Shown: in pieces, positions 25,781 through 36,043 of the stretch
Position numbering within the stretch: position 1 is the stretch's first letter
How the letters are laid out: the number at the start of each line of letters is the position of its first letter
Origin: Erwinia psidii
Lineage (GTDB): Bacteria; Pseudomonadota; Gammaproteobacteria; Enterobacterales; Enterobacteriaceae
Direction of reading: 5' to 3'
Length of the DNA stretch: 64,000 nt
Assembly (NCBI RefSeq): GCF_003846135.1
Contig: NZ_RHHM01000019.1
Span: 1 to 64,000 of the forward strand
Notes under the pieces: generated by a model
Database searches by the model: none
What the model was told of the DNA's origin: nothing
What the model saw: the letters and a program-made list of their open reading frames with translations, nothing else
Program-made: the position numbers and the translations under genes

Positions 25781-26428
25781 ATGCCCGATATTGTGGTTAT
25801 TGATGACCATCCGGCGATCTGCTTCGCAGTCAAAGCGCTGCTGGCTCCACTGACAGAAAATGAAATACGTACCGCAACCAGTGGTATCACCGCGCTCACC
25901 TGCATTAAGAAACATCAGCCGAATCTGGTGATCCTGGATATTATGCTGAATAAAATGGATGGTTTTCAGGTACTCCGGCATATTCGTCAACTGATGCCTG
26001 ATGTGCAGGTTGTCGTCTATACCAGCCTGTCAGCCGATATTTATGCGGCCAGAGCACTACGTGCTGGCGCAGCCGCCTTCCTGAGCAAAGAAGCAGATAT
26101 CCGGCAGTTAGTTCCCCTTTGCCAGTTGGTGCTACAGGGGTACGTCTGCTTTCCGCAGAACACGCTAACCACCAAAACAGCATGCGTCGCTGGCGCCCCG
26201 GAAAATGACCCACTCTCCCTTCTCTCCGACCGGGAGGTAACCGTTTTACGTTATCTTGCCAGTGGGATGAGCAATAAAGAGATCGCAGATCGCCTGCTGT
26301 TGAGCAACAAAACCATCAGTACCTATAAAAGACGCCTGCTCGATAAACTGAAAGAGGACAGTATTGCGGGGCTGGCCAGACTGTTTGCCCCACCGCCAGC
26401 AACGGATAAGAGACAGGACGATGCATAA
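25781..26428 (+). CDS. EvgA/BvgA-type LuxR response regulator
   Basis: A 215-residue protein from [15 protein letters not shown] at 25781 (AAAAGGA seven bases upstream). The receiver domain has the acidic pair IDDH, phospho-acceptor Asp in [13 protein letters not shown] (about residue 54), and the Lys in FLSKEAD. The C-terminal LuxR helix-turn-helix is [20 protein letters not shown] to [10 protein letters not shown]. It is followed, with an eight-base overlap, by its sensor kinase. Given position it probably controls the exporter and the usher/DUF1090 genes, but no binding site was identified. Confidence 0.9.
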   Translation: MPDIVVIDDHPAICFAVKALLAPLTENEIRTATSGITALTCIKKHQPNLVILDIMLNKMDGFQVLRHIRQLMPDVQVVVYTSLSADIYAARALRAGAAAFLSKEADIRQLVPLCQLVLQGYVCFPQNTLTTKTACVAGAPENDPLSLLSDREVTVLRYLASGMSNKEIADRLLLSNKTISTYKRRLLDKLKEDSIAGLARLFAPPPATDKRQDDA

Positions 26429-29400
26429 GCTCTTTTATCTGCTCTGGTTCTGCTGTGTTGCTGTTTTGGCAAAAGAGGTGGGGTATCGCGAACTGAAGCT
26501 GGTGGGGCGTGAGCAAATTCAAACACCTTATCCGTTACTGTATGACAATCAATGGCAATGGCTGCATCACAAACAGACGCTCATATTCGGCATGGCAAAA
26601 CCAGAACATCTCCCCTATGAGATGATCACCGGATATCATGAACTTGATGGCTTGAACGCAGACTACCTTGGCCTGCTGGCTTATAACCTCAATGTGAAAA
26701 TTGTGGTGCGTTATTATCCAGACAGATCGCTACTGACAGATGCATTGCACCGGGGAGACGTCGATTTTATTGGCAGCATCACCGCACAGGAGGCGAAAGA
26801 GCAGGGCCTGATCCTGACCACCCCCTACCAGGCGCTGATGCCCGCGTTAGTAGAACACAAAGGGATGCCGATCCAGCCGTCGGGAAAGAGACGCGTGGCA
26901 ATTGAAAAACTGTTTCTCAATCGCAGAAGCCTTGCCGGTTATATCAGCGGCAACGATCTCCAGCACTACGACTCTCCCCGGCTGGCACTTGAAGCAATTT
27001 CGTTCAGAAATCTTGATACCTGGATAGGCGATGTCATTTCAGCCCGCTATCTGCTTAATCAAAACAACCTCAAGTCGCTGCGCTTACAGGTGCTGTCACA
27101 GGAAGAAAGCAGTGGTTACGCATTTGGTCTCACGGCCAATAATACCATGTTGCGGGATATACTTAACGCCGTGCTGGAAAGTATCCCCAGCACTATCCGG
27201 GATACCATCCTCAACCGCTGGCGGGGAAATGTGCCTTCCCCCACCACGTCCCCAACGCTGCTTTTCACCGCTTTCGAAAGCAAATGGCTGCAAAAAAATG
27301 CGCTGGTACGGTTAGTGATAAATGAAGATTATACCCCCCTGAATTTTTTTGATGATACCGGACATTTTCGCGGACTCACGGCCGATATTATCGATATCAT
27401 CTCGGAATATACCGGCCTGAAATTTACCCTGATCCGCTCTGACACGCTTTTTGAAGCGCTGGAGATGGTTAAATCAGGAAAAGCTGATGCAATTGCCGGG
27501 GTGCCACGTGATACCGCCTGGTTTAACGGGTTGATCGCAACCCGTTCCTATCTGCTTAATTCCTGGGTGTTGATGGGACATAAGATACTGAAACCGCGTG
27601 ACAGGCTGCAAAAGATTGCCTTAATCAATGGGCATCCTTTGCAGGCACATCTGCAACAACGCTATCCCAATGCACAAATCGTCCCGGTTAATACCACCAG
27701 CGAGGGACTGCTGGCCGTAAAAAAAAATCAGGCCGACTGTCTGGCCCTGCCGATGATCGAGGCAACGTCCCTTCTTTCTCAGGAACAGGCCCCTGACCTT
27801 AAGATTCTGACAGGGCTGAATACGGAACAATCATACTTTGTGATTGCGGTGGGAAATAATAAGCCGATTCTGGCAACCATCCTTGATAAAGTCCTGCTCA
27901 GCCTGCCCCCGGAAAAAATTCATGCCATGACCCATAACTGGTACAGTGGCTCGGCCCGGAGTCTGACCACACCACTGAACACTATTTATCGGCTATCTGA
28001 CGGGTTGATTTTACTGCCAGCAATCATCCTCTGCCTGGGCGCATTTTTTGCCATGTGGCAATATCACCGGCGACAACAGGCGAAACATCAGTTGCTTGGC
28101 ACGCAGTATCAACAGGCTAAGATTCAGGCCGATGAAGCCAATCGGGCAAAAAGCACCTTTCTGGCAACAATGAGCCACGAAATTCGCACGCCGTTAAATG
28201 CCATCATTGGTACTCTTGAACTGGTGCTACGTCAGCAACCGCAGCCAAACAATGTTTCACTGCTCACTATCGCCCACGATTCCGCCCATTCACTACTGAT
28301 GTTGCTTGGCGACATTCTGGATATTTCCCGCATCGAAAGTAATCGTCTGATACTCCACCCCACACGCACCAACCTCCTTAAACTCATCGAGTCCGTAGCG
28401 ATGCTGTTTGAAGGTGTGGCACAGCAGAAAGGGTTGAATTTCAGGCTGGAGATCGAAAGTGGGCTGAACGAAGACGTGTTGGCGGACCCGGTCAGGTTAA
28501 AACAGGTGCTTTCTAATCTGGTCAGCAACGCCATCAAGTTCACCCCGCAAGGGCAGGTCACGCTTAGCGCCCAGCCAGTCGCCATTACCGCCGAACGCCT
28601 GAATATTTGCCTGCGCGTCACCGACACCGGCCAGGGAATGGCCCCTTCCATACAACAAAGGCTTTTTCAGCCCTTCTTTCAGGGAAATCCGTCGGCGGCA
28701 GAAGGTGCAGGACTGGGCCTGTATATCTGTCGGACGCTGATTGACATGATGGGCGGTGAAATCACCCTGTTGAGCCAGAAAGGGGCAGGCAGCGAATTTA
28801 CCATCACCCTCTCTTTCCCCCGAATGCCCTCCAGGGCAGCACTCCCTGAACGACCACAATCAGAACAACGTCAGCAGACACTGAAGATCCTGATTGCTGA
28901 GGATCACCCGGCCGGCCGGGTATTGCTGCTTCAGCAGCTGCAACATCTTGGCCATGATGCCACGGCGGTTACAGACGGCGCACAGGCGCTGCAATACTGC
29001 CAGCAAAGCAAGTTCGATCTGATTATTACCGACTGTCAGATGCCCAATCTGGATGGCTATCACTTTACGCGACGTTTACGTCTGCTTGAAAGCGAGCGCC
29101 AACAAACCCGCACGCCTGTCTGGGGGCTGACAGCCAATGCGCAAAGCAGTGCACAGGAAGCCTGCATGCAGTCAGGAATGGAGGGCTGCCTGTTCAAGCC
29201 TGTCAGGCTCCCGGTGTTAAAAGAAAAACTGCAACAGCTGGCCTGCGATACGCCGCCGATCGCACCTGCTTTTTGTTCCGAACAATTGCCCGGCGAACTG
29301 AAAAAACCGGAGGTGTTCGGGGAATTTATGCAGACCCTACTCACCAGCCTGCAACAGGACTTCGCCACGCTTGGCAGGGAAACGCTGTATTCGCCCCTTC

Positions 29401-29591
29401 GCAAGGAAGAACTCGCCGCACTGGCCCATAAAATTACGGGTGGGGCGAGACTTATCCACGCTGTCACACTGGAGGAAGCCTGTCGCAAACTACAGAGCGA
29501 TCCGTCACCAGAGACGCTCAAAACAGCGATAGATGAAACGCAGCGATTAATTGCCAGCCTGAAAAACGTTGCCGGGACTACAAATAAATAG
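26421..29591 (+). CDS. EvgS/BvgS-type unorthodox hybrid sensor kinase
   Basis: A 1056-residue inner-membrane kinase starting at the ATG at 26421 inside the stop of the regulator gene. After a signal sequence ([14 protein letters not shown]) there are two periplasmic solute-binding-protein-3 domains (about 30-255 and 280-510). A membrane helix at about 528-548 leads to HisKA with [10 protein letters not shown] (His near 585), the ATPase with LVSNAIKFT and [12 protein letters not shown], a receiver with [11 protein letters not shown] (Asp near 871), and an Hpt domain with AHKITGGAR (His near 1003). This gives a His-Asp-His-Asp relay with the upstream regulator. Unlike BvgS and EvgS no PAS domain lies between membrane and HisKA, only a short coiled stretch. 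Confidence 0.92.
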   Translation: MHKLFYLLWFCCVAVLAKEVGYRELKLVGREQIQTPYPLLYDNQWQWLHHKQTLIFGMAKPEHLPYEMITGYHELDGLNADYLGLLAYNLNVKIVVRYYPDRSLLTDALHRGDVDFIGSITAQEAKEQGLILTTPYQALMPALVEHKGMPIQPSGKRRVAIEKLFLNRRSLAGYISGNDLQHYDSPRLALEAISFRNLDTWIGDVISARYLLNQNNLKSLRLQVLSQEESSGYAFGLTANNTMLRDILNAVLESIPSTIRDTILNRWRGNVPSPTTSPTLLFTAFESKWLQKNALVRLVINEDYTPLNFFDDTGHFRGLTADIIDIISEYTGLKFTLIRSDTLFEALEMVKSGKADAIAGVPRDTAWFNGLIATRSYLLNSWVLMGHKILKPRDRLQKIALINGHPLQAHLQQRYPNAQIVPVNTTSEGLLAVKKNQADCLALPMIEATSLLSQEQAPDLKILTGLNTEQSYFVIAVGNNKPILATILDKVLLSLPPEKIHAMTHNWYSGSARSLTTPLNTIYRLSDGLILLPAIILCLGAFFAMWQYHRRQQAKHQLLGTQYQQAKIQADEANRAKSTFLATMSHEIRTPLNAIIGTLELVLRQQPQPNNVSLLTIAHDSAHSLLMLLGDILDISRIESNRLILHPTRTNLLKLIESVAMLFEGVAQQKGLNFRLEIESGLNEDVLADPVRLKQVLSNLVSNAIKFTPQGQVTLSAQPVAITAERLNICLRVTDTGQGMAPSIQQRLFQPFFQGNPSAAEGAGLGLYICRTLIDMMGGEITLLSQKGAGSEFTITLSFPRMPSRAALPERPQSEQRQQTLKILIAEDHPAGRVLLLQQLQHLGHDATAVTDGAQALQYCQQSKFDLIITDCQMPNLDGYHFTRRLRLLESERQQTRTPVWGLTANAQSSAQEACMQSGMEGCLFKPVRLPVLKEKLQQLACDTPPIAPAFCSEQLPGELKKPEVFGEFMQTLLTSLQQDFATLGRETLYSPLRKEELAALAHKITGGARLIHAVTLEEACRKLQSDPSPETLKTAIDETQRLIASLKNVAGTTNK

Positions 29592-29712
29592 TCCATTCCT
29601 ACAGCCTGAAGAGCCTGCCAGGCGCTTCTGTCGCGCCAACAGCCATACTATTATTTTCGTACTGAGAGGGAGAAAAGGTTTTTCCCCGGTAGATGATTAA
29701 AAGGATGCCAAC

Positions 29713-30144
29713 ATGAACAAAATCAATACCCGATTATTACCTCTGGTACTTTTATTGGCCGCTGGCTTTAGTGGCGCCGCCTTTGCTGGCTGTGATACCA
29801 AAATTGCGGTTCTTGAAGCTAAAATCAGTTCAGCTGAAACCTATAACAACACGGCTAAAGTGACCGCGCTGAAAAAAGCGCTGGCTGAAGTGAAAGCCAA
29901 CTGTACTGACAGTGCAAAACTGGCAGCGGCAGAGCAGAAAGTCGCCAATCTGGAAGCCAAGCTGGCGAATAAAAAGGCAAGTCTGACGGAAGCCGAGGCT
30001 GACCTGCGTGAAGCACAGGCTGCAGGCAATGCGAAAAAAATCGCCAAATACCAGAAAAAAGTGCTGGAAAAACAGGCTGACGTAAAAGAAGTGACCACAG
30101 AGCTGGCAAAAGCCCGTGCAACATTGGCCGCTCTACAGGGGTGA
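29713..30144 (+). CDS. DUF1090 (YqjC-like) periplasmic coiled-coil protein
   Basis: A 143-residue protein with signal peptide (LLPLVLLLAAGFSGAAFA) followed by an almost wholly helical, Ala/Lys/Glu-rich coiled coil containing two Cys (CDTK and NCTD). This is the DUF1090 layout, known from E. coli YqjC. AAAAGGA lies eight bases before the start. It is followed by a strong terminator at 30248. The function of the family is unknown; the setting behind the kinase gene suggests co-regulation. Confidence 0.85.
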   Translation: MNKINTRLLPLVLLLAAGFSGAAFAGCDTKIAVLEAKISSAETYNNTAKVTALKKALAEVKANCTDSAKLAAAEQKVANLEAKLANKKASLTEAEADLREAQAAGNAKKIAKYQKKVLEKQADVKEVTTELAKARATLAALQG

Positions 30145-30247
30145 TTTTACTCTCTGGCAGAGGTTATTCAGGTAGGGGCCTGAGCTTATCAACAATGTGC
30201 TGACATGAACTGACAGCAACCGCGCCCCAGACCTTTCAGCCATTTAT

Positions 30248-30270
30248 GGCGTCCCGGACGGGACGCCTTT
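30248..30270 (+). terminator. Rho-independent terminator after the DUF1090 gene
   Basis: GGCGTCCC, loop GGAC, GGGACGCC, then TTTGT. An eight-pair GC-rich stem with a short T-tract, 103 bases after the DUF1090 stop. It also argues that the usher start lies beyond it. Confidence 0.7.
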
Positions 30271-30301
30271 GTCGTTATCTAAGGAAGATAAGATTTCACG
30301 G

Positions 30302-32452
30302 ATGAAATTTTTGCGACGCCTGCTGGCCAGGATTGTCTTAAGTATATCTTTTGTTAACTGTGCCGAAAGCGCGTCGCAATATATCCTGGTCAATGATACC
30401 TATCGTGGCTATACCGCACTTACCTTCACCGCCACAGGAATGCCCTGCCTGACCACGGCGCTGTTGCAGGAGTGGGGGATACGTCAGGAAAACCTGCTTT
30501 CGCTACATTTCTCCCCTGCGGGCTGTGCCTCTGCTCAGTCGCTGAGCGCAAAGAAGATCCGCTACTACTTTGACCCACGCCCCCAGGTATTAACCCTTTA
30601 TATCCCACCAGAAATCACCAGCCCGGTCACTAACGGCGTCGCAACCAGCCGCTGGGACGATGGCATCAATGCCGCATTTATTGATTATGACCTGAGCTAT
30701 TCTCACTTTACCGGTGGAAACTACCATCGTTATCCCCGTCAGCATAGCCTGGAGATGACCACAACCTATGGTGCTAACTGGGGTCCCTGGCGCCTGCGTT
30801 ATCAGCCAGTCTACAGTAAAGAGGCATACAGCAATCCCACCTGGCATACCGAAAGTGCGATGGCTTTCCGCACCATCAGATCCTTGCGTTCATTACTGAC
30901 CCTGGGTGACAGCAACACCTCTTCAGATATGTTTGACAGCATCAGCTATCGTGGTATCAGTCTTACCTCAGATGACCGCATGTTACCTGACGAGATGCGC
31001 CCGCTGTCTCCGTGGATACGTGGATTTGCACACGGCAAGGCACAGGTAAAAATCAGACAGTACGGCACGGTTATCTATCATACCACGGTGCCGCCCGGCG
31101 CCTTCATCCTGAAGGATATCTACCCAATGGATGCGACGGCAGACATTGAAATGACCATCAGGGAGAGTGACGGTACGGAAACCGTGCGCACTATCCCCTG
31201 GTCTGCCATGCCTAATATAGTCCATAGCGGACAGTGGAAATTTGCCCTTTCAGCAGGAAAATATCGCCCATGGTACACGCTTGAGCAGCAGGAACCGTTT
31301 TTTTCTCAATACGCCCTGAGCTACGGTTTGCCTGGAAATATCAGCCTGTTTGGCAGCGCAATGGTGTCAGGTATCTGGCAGGGAGGCGTGCTGGGTATTG
31401 GCAAAAGGGTCGACGGCTGGGGTGCACTGTCAATGGACCTCAGTTATACCAATGCAAAAGATCCCCGCCGTTCCAACCCCGATCGCGGTTCAATGGCCCG
31501 TCTGCGTTACACCCACGCCTTCTCAGAGTGGGAATCATCATTTAGCCTCACAGCGCGGTATTATCCTGCCCAGCGTTACCGAACCTTTAGCGAGGCGGTT
31601 TCACAGCAGGAAAAATACTGGTGGGACTGGGAAGATGGCGTTTTTACCGGCGAGCTTGATGCGGAGAAGAAGAACGCCATTGCTATCAGCTACGCGCAAA
31701 ATATCGCTGAGGATGGGGAGCTGTGGCTTACGCTGACCAATGAGGCGCTGCGTGGCAGAAACCGACGGGAAACCTCACTTGAACTTGGCTACACCGCCCG
31801 CTGGAATAAGATTGACTATGCTGCTTATGCCACCTGGAACCGTCCCGATCGGGAACAAGAAGAAGGCCGGATTACGTTTTCCATTTCTATCCCGTTTACT
31901 CTTTTTTCATCGCAACGTATCAAGCTGAATATGGAAAATACGCTGGCAAAAAATGGTGCTGCCAGCCGCAAAGTAGGCGTCAGCGGCATAGCCCTGGACG
32001 ATTACAGCCTCGGCTACAACCTTAGCACCACACGGCAGCAGGGCACGGGAAACAGCCAGAATATTACCCTCAATTATCAGTATAACGCCGGGGAGCTGAT
32101 GGCGGTTTACAGCAACAAAAAGCAAGAGAGCACTAAATATCTTGGGCTGACTGGCAGTATCGTCGCACACCAGGCAGGCATTACGCTGGGGCAGACACTG
32201 GGAGAAACCATCGCCATCGTTGACGCAGAGAAAACCGCCAATATTGGCCTTATCAACCAGTTTGGCAGCACCACTGACTCACGCGGCTTTGCCGTTATCA
32301 GCAGCCTGACACCGTACCGGGTTAACGAACTTTTATTGGATACCTTCAGTTTACCGCCGGGTAAAGCATTATCCGTCGGTGAAAGAGAAGTGGTCCCCAC
32401 GGCAGGTGCTGTCATGTACAGCCGCTTCAGGATCGAGCCGGAAAAGCCCTGA
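30302..32452 (+). CDS. Shortened orphan fimbrial usher (FimD/PapC family)
   Basis: A 716-residue outer membrane protein from MKFLRRLLARIVLSISFVNC at 30302, with a signal peptide. The pore part is recognisable: YGANWGPWRLRYQPVYS, TLGDSNTSSDMFDSISYRGISLTSDDRMLPDE, VKIRQYGTVIYHTTVPPGAFIL with LKDIYPM, and the late strands TDSRGFAVISSLTPYRVNELLLD and PTAGAVMYSRF. Ushers are usually about 800-870 residues. Here the first part of the N-terminal chaperone-binding domain is missing (mature protein starts at the ILVNDTYRGY strand). The final PapC_C domain is missing too, since the protein ends soon after PTAGAVMYSRF. There is no chaperone or pilin gene nearby. The frame is intact, so it may have a non-fimbrial export role. 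Confidence 0.85.
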   Translation: MKFLRRLLARIVLSISFVNCAESASQYILVNDTYRGYTALTFTATGMPCLTTALLQEWGIRQENLLSLHFSPAGCASAQSLSAKKIRYYFDPRPQVLTLYIPPEITSPVTNGVATSRWDDGINAAFIDYDLSYSHFTGGNYHRYPRQHSLEMTTTYGANWGPWRLRYQPVYSKEAYSNPTWHTESAMAFRTIRSLRSLLTLGDSNTSSDMFDSISYRGISLTSDDRMLPDEMRPLSPWIRGFAHGKAQVKIRQYGTVIYHTTVPPGAFILKDIYPMDATADIEMTIRESDGTETVRTIPWSAMPNIVHSGQWKFALSAGKYRPWYTLEQQEPFFSQYALSYGLPGNISLFGSAMVSGIWQGGVLGIGKRVDGWGALSMDLSYTNAKDPRRSNPDRGSMARLRYTHAFSEWESSFSLTARYYPAQRYRTFSEAVSQQEKYWWDWEDGVFTGELDAEKKNAIAISYAQNIAEDGELWLTLTNEALRGRNRRETSLELGYTARWNKIDYAAYATWNRPDREQEEGRITFSISIPFTLFSSQRIKLNMENTLAKNGAASRKVGVSGIALDDYSLGYNLSTTRQQGTGNSQNITLNYQYNAGELMAVYSNKKQESTKYLGLTGSIVAHQAGITLGQTLGETIAIVDAEKTANIGLINQFGSTTDSRGFAVISSLTPYRVNELLLDTFSLPPGKALSVGEREVVPTAGAVMYSRFRIEPEKP

Positions 32453-32541
32453 ATGGAAAGGTGAACTCAGGCAGAATGGCGTGTCCAGACTGGCGCTGAC
32501 GTTATGCCATCGCCAGCCAGAAGAAGGTTCATGCAGTGAAA

Positions 32542-33405
32542 TTATGCTTTCACTTTCGCCACAAATTCCTTAACCACCTGCTGCCAGGGCGTGGTCGGAC
32601 GGCCAATAAGCTGGCTCAGCGTATGACCGTCATCAAACAGCGCTCCCTGTGCAGCATGCGCATCGGAATCTGCCAACATCTCTGCCAGTGGCACCGGCAA
32701 TCCGGCACCTTTCAGCGCTACAGCAAATTCTGCCGGAGGCAGATTGACATAATTGATCGCTTTACCAGACTGTTGCGCAATCTCTGCGGTAAATTCAGCA
32801 AGCGTGTAGGCGGTGTCTCCCGCCAGTTCATAGATCTTATTATCCGTGTCACTACCGGTTAGCACCGCTGCTGCCGCGTCGGCATAATCTTCACGACTGG
32901 CAGAGGCGATCCTGCCCTCTTTCGCTGCGCCAATAAACGCACCGTAGGATATCGCCGCGTCGATACTGGCAGCATAGTTTTCGCTATACCAGCCATTACG
33001 CAGAATTGCGTAAGGGATGCCGGAGGCAATTAACGCCGCTTCAGTATCACGGTGTTCTGTACCCAGCGCCATTGTAGTGGTGTCAGCATGCAACAGGCTG
33101 GTATATGCCAGCCGCTTTACTCCCGCCTGCTGCGCCGCCTCAATCACCGACTGGTGCTGCGGCGTACGCTGACCAATTTCACTGGAAGAAATCAGCAGCA
33201 GCTTATCCACGCCGCTGAAAGCACTGAGTAACGAGTCCGGCTTGGTGTAATCGGCCTCTCTTACCTCTACGCCGAGCGCCGCCAGATCGCTCGCCTTGTC
33301 TGGCGAACGTACCGCAGCAATAATTTCCCGTGCCGGAACTTTTTTCAGTAATGCGTTAATGACCAGGCGGCCGAGCTGGCCCGTTGCGCCGGTTACAGCA
33401 ATCAT
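32542..33405 (-). CDS. qorB: NAD(P)H:quinone oxidoreductase, QorB/YtfG type
   Basis: A 287-residue SDR/NmrA-like protein. The dinucleotide loop is GATGQLGRLV at residues 5-14; ISSSEIGQRTPQHQSVI and LAYTSLLHAD follow; the substrate side contains LRNGWYSENYA. Length and blocks match E. coli QorB (286 residues), a two-electron quinone reductase. It is divergent from a YtfH-like HxlR regulator, the same pairing as ytfG-ytfH in E. coli. Confidence 0.88.
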   Translation of the reverse strand: MIAVTGATGQLGRLVINALLKKVPAREIIAAVRSPDKASDLAALGVEVREADYTKPDSLLSAFSGVDKLLLISSSEIGQRTPQHQSVIEAAQQAGVKRLAYTSLLHADTTTMALGTEHRDTEAALIASGIPYAILRNGWYSENYAASIDAAISYGAFIGAAKEGRIASASREDYADAAAAVLTGSDTDNKIYELAGDTAYTLAEFTAEIAQQSGKAINYVNLPPAEFAVALKGAGLPVPLAEMLADSDAHAAQGALFDDGHTLSQLIGRPTTPWQQVVKEFVAKVKA

Positions 33406-33560
33406 GATGTTCTCCTTGCGTCAGATAATGTCAGGTTACTGGCCAGCCGGACTGACCAGCAACATCATTTTGGCGAGTCAGCCTATGCCATATACTTCTA
33501 AAAAGTAAGTACGTACAAAAATGTTAGCATGAAAATAATCACTTAAATTACACCTCTCTC

Positions 33561-33584
33561 CTTCGGCGAACGGTTTCGCCGAAG
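33561..33584. promoter_or_regulatory. Perfect 10-bp inverted repeat before the HxlR gene
   Basis: CTTCGGCGAA and TTCGCCGAAG separated by four bases. The stem is only five bases from the presumed start of the regulator gene, where the ribosome binding site (GAAGGGAG) overlaps its right arm. It could sequester that site or act as an operator between qorB and the regulator. Confidence 0.45.
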
Positions 33585-33588
33585 GGAG

Positions 33589-34023
33589 TTGCTGAATACC
33601 CAATGTCCATCCCGCGATGTGCCAAATCGGCTCACTCACCGTTGGAGCCTGTTGGTTCTGGTGGCACTGGAGAAAGAAACACTACGCTTTGGTGAGCTGC
33701 GTCGGAAAATTGGCAGTATCAGTGAAAGAATGCTGGCACAGACGCTGCGCCACATGGAGGAAGATGGTTTTATCAAACGGGTTGACCACGGCGTGATACC
33801 GCCTTGCGTTGATTATACCCTCACACCACTGGGCCACCAGGTTCAGGAGCGAGTGGCAGGACTTGCCGAATGGTTCGAAATGAATTTGCAGACCATCATT
33901 GAGAACCGACGTGATTTTGCCGCGCACTCTGCACGGGAAGCCGCAGAGAAAGACACCGGTGCCACTGACTGGCACCGGCGAAAAAATCAGAGCTTTCGCA
34001 AGGTTAAACATCCGGCTGATTAA
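33589..34023 (+). CDS. HxlR-family regulator, YtfH-like, N-terminus in doubt
   Basis: A 144-residue frame from a TTG at 33589. The winged helix is complete: QCPSRDV with the redox-type N-terminal Cys, [44 protein letters not shown] and [16 protein letters not shown]. coli YtfH has about 18 more residues before the QCPSR block; here an in-frame stop (33544) and an inverted repeat occupy that place and no ATG is present. Either the start is a non-standard TTG with its ribosome binding site too close, or the 5' end has been lost. It has a C-terminal extension and overlaps the treF stop by four bases. Confidence 0.75.
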   Translation: MLNTQCPSRDVPNRLTHRWSLLVLVALEKETLRFGELRRKIGSISERMLAQTLRHMEEDGFIKRVDHGVIPPCVDYTLTPLGHQVQERVAGLAEWFEMNLQTIIENRRDFAAHSAREAAEKDTGATDWHRRKNQSFRKVKHPAD

Positions 34024-35750
34024 TGCGGCGAGACCAGATCGGGGTAGATGGTCATCAAACGTCGGGTGACGCCATTCGTCCAGCCAAAACCATCCTGAAG
34101 GGGGTATTCGCCGCCCCCGGCCAGTCGCGGCGTACTTCCGGCGACGTTGTATTTTTCCACCATTTTATGATGCCGTTGCCAGGTTGCCGTCACCACCTGC
34201 AACCAACGCGAGGCGATCTCCTTCGCCAGTTCCTCCTCACCGTAATGATTCAGCCCGTTAATCGCCATCCACTGCAACGGCGCCCAGCCGTTTGGCTTAT
34301 CCCACTGTTCACCGGTTTCTTCAACCGTGGAGAGCAGCCCTCCGGGTGCCAGCAGATGCGAACGGATGGCCGCAGCGGTGTCAGCGGCCTGTTCCAGACT
34401 GGACATACCAACGTATAACGGTGTGACCGACGCCGCAGAGAACGCCGCTTTTTCACCTTGACGCCAGTTGTAATCCCGATACAGGCAAGCCTCACTGTCC
34501 CACAGGTACTTATCGACATTTTCACGGCGGCGGGCGGCTTTCTGCTGGAACAGCGCTGCCGTCCGGGCATCATTACGTCCTGCGGAAAGGCGGGCAATAG
34601 TGGTTTCCAGCTTGTAGAGAAAAGCATTGAGATCGATAGGCACAATGCTGGTGGTCTGAATACTCTCCAGACGACCCGCTTCACTTAACCAACGTGAAGA
34701 GAAATCCCATCCTGAAGCAGCTCCGGCACGAAGATCGCGGTAAACCTCGTTCGAAGGCCGCGCCGAGTTTCTTGCGGTTTCCACGTCTTCGATCCAGGAT
34801 TCATCACGCGGCGTGTCGCGATCGTCCCAGTACCGGTTGAGAACCGATCCATCCTCCAGCATCACCACATGCCGGTAGGCCTCATTTGGCGTCAGCGCGT
34901 CGGCCCCTTCCATCCAGAATTGATACTCACGTTTCAGCTGCTTCAGATAGCGGTGTGCCTCATTGACACCATCCTTCTCAAACAGCTCCACCATCAGGGC
35001 AAAAACCGGCGGCTGTGAGCGACTGAGATAGTAGGTGCGATTACCGTTAGGGATATGGCCCCAGGTATCGATCATCCAGGCAAAATTATCCGCCATCTGT
35101 CTTAACAGGTCTGTCTGTCCGCCAGCCGTAAACCCTAACATGCTGAAGTAGGAATCCCAGTAATAGGTTTCACTGAAACGGCCACCCGGCACGACATAGG
35201 CTTTGGGCAATGGTAATAATGAAGAAAATGCCGAATGCTTTTCAGGCTGACGGGTCAATACCGGCCACAGCGAGTCAATATGCTCGGCCATACTTTTGTC
35301 AGGATCGGATACATAGCGACTGTCATGCGTTTTTGGCAGATCAAAATTCTCCAGCACGAATGCCAGCAAATTAAAATCATCCTGATCGCGCCTGGTGTAA
35401 TAGCGATACAAAATACGCTCAGGTTCAATTTTTGGCGCACAGTCGGCAAAGGTTTTACTGTCGGCAAATATCCTTGATGACTGAACGGCTTCGAAAAGGT
35501 CCTGATAGCGATCGGATGGGGTCAATATATCCGATACAGGAAGGCCACGAATGCTTTCAGGCTTAGGCTCGGCCACACTATCCACGCCAGTTTCGTCGTC
35601 ATGGTAACAGGCTTCATAATCCGTCTGGTCACTGTCAACAATCAGATCATTTTGATTAAAAGTGATAAGAACCTCCAGATGCCAATAACGTTTGACAATT
35701 TTACCCTGTGCATTTCGCAATAAACCATCAGTATAGTATCGTCGCCTCAC
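34020..35750 (-). CDS. treF: Cytoplasmic trehalase
   Basis: A 576-residue family GH37 alpha,alpha-trehalase that splits trehalose into two glucoses. Both family signatures are present: [14 protein letters not shown] (about residues 195-208) and [10 protein letters not shown], plus DGFGWTNGV near the C-terminus and [17 protein letters not shown]. There is no signal peptide and the acidic N-terminus matches TreF (549 residues in E. coli) rather than periplasmic TreA. About 25 residues precede the usual N-terminus, so the true start may be internal, but no ATG with a good ribosome binding site is seen there. Divergent from the MFS gene at 36044. Confidence 0.92.
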   Translation of the reverse strand: MRRRYYTDGLLRNAQGKIVKRYWHLEVLITFNQNDLIVDSDQTDYEACYHDDETGVDSVAEPKPESIRGLPVSDILTPSDRYQDLFEAVQSSRIFADSKTFADCAPKIEPERILYRYYTRRDQDDFNLLAFVLENFDLPKTHDSRYVSDPDKSMAEHIDSLWPVLTRQPEKHSAFSSLLPLPKAYVVPGGRFSETYYWDSYFSMLGFTAGGQTDLLRQMADNFAWMIDTWGHIPNGNRTYYLSRSQPPVFALMVELFEKDGVNEAHRYLKQLKREYQFWMEGADALTPNEAYRHVVMLEDGSVLNRYWDDRDTPRDESWIEDVETARNSARPSNEVYRDLRAGAASGWDFSSRWLSEAGRLESIQTTSIVPIDLNAFLYKLETTIARLSAGRNDARTAALFQQKAARRRENVDKYLWDSEACLYRDYNWRQGEKAAFSAASVTPLYVGMSSLEQAADTAAAIRSHLLAPGGLLSTVEETGEQWDKPNGWAPLQWMAINGLNHYGEEELAKEIASRWLQVVTATWQRHHKMVEKYNVAGSTPRLAGGGEYPLQDGFGWTNGVTRRLMTIYPDLVSPH

Positions 35751-36043
35751 ATCGCAACCCGATGATTTTATTACTGACAGTGAGATAATATGTCAAAAAA
35801 TTAATATCCGGGGTGGAACGGTTTGTCGGTATAACAACTTATTTGCGGATAAAAATCGCCTCGCGCTACTTCGTTTTTTCTGCCAGTTATTTCTTTGAAA
35901 AAAATATTTCCCTCACCATTTACATTGTTTTTAAACCGTCTGATACTTGCGCAACCAGACTGGCCTGTAGGCCGTGCCGGATCCGGTACAAATAACGTTC
36001 TCTTATCGTTAATCCACTCATTCATCACCACCAAGGAACTCTC

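Noticed and set aside
29713..30144. DUF1090 protein as cargo of the C39 exporter
   Set aside because: It has an ordinary Sec signal peptide and no double-glycine leader.
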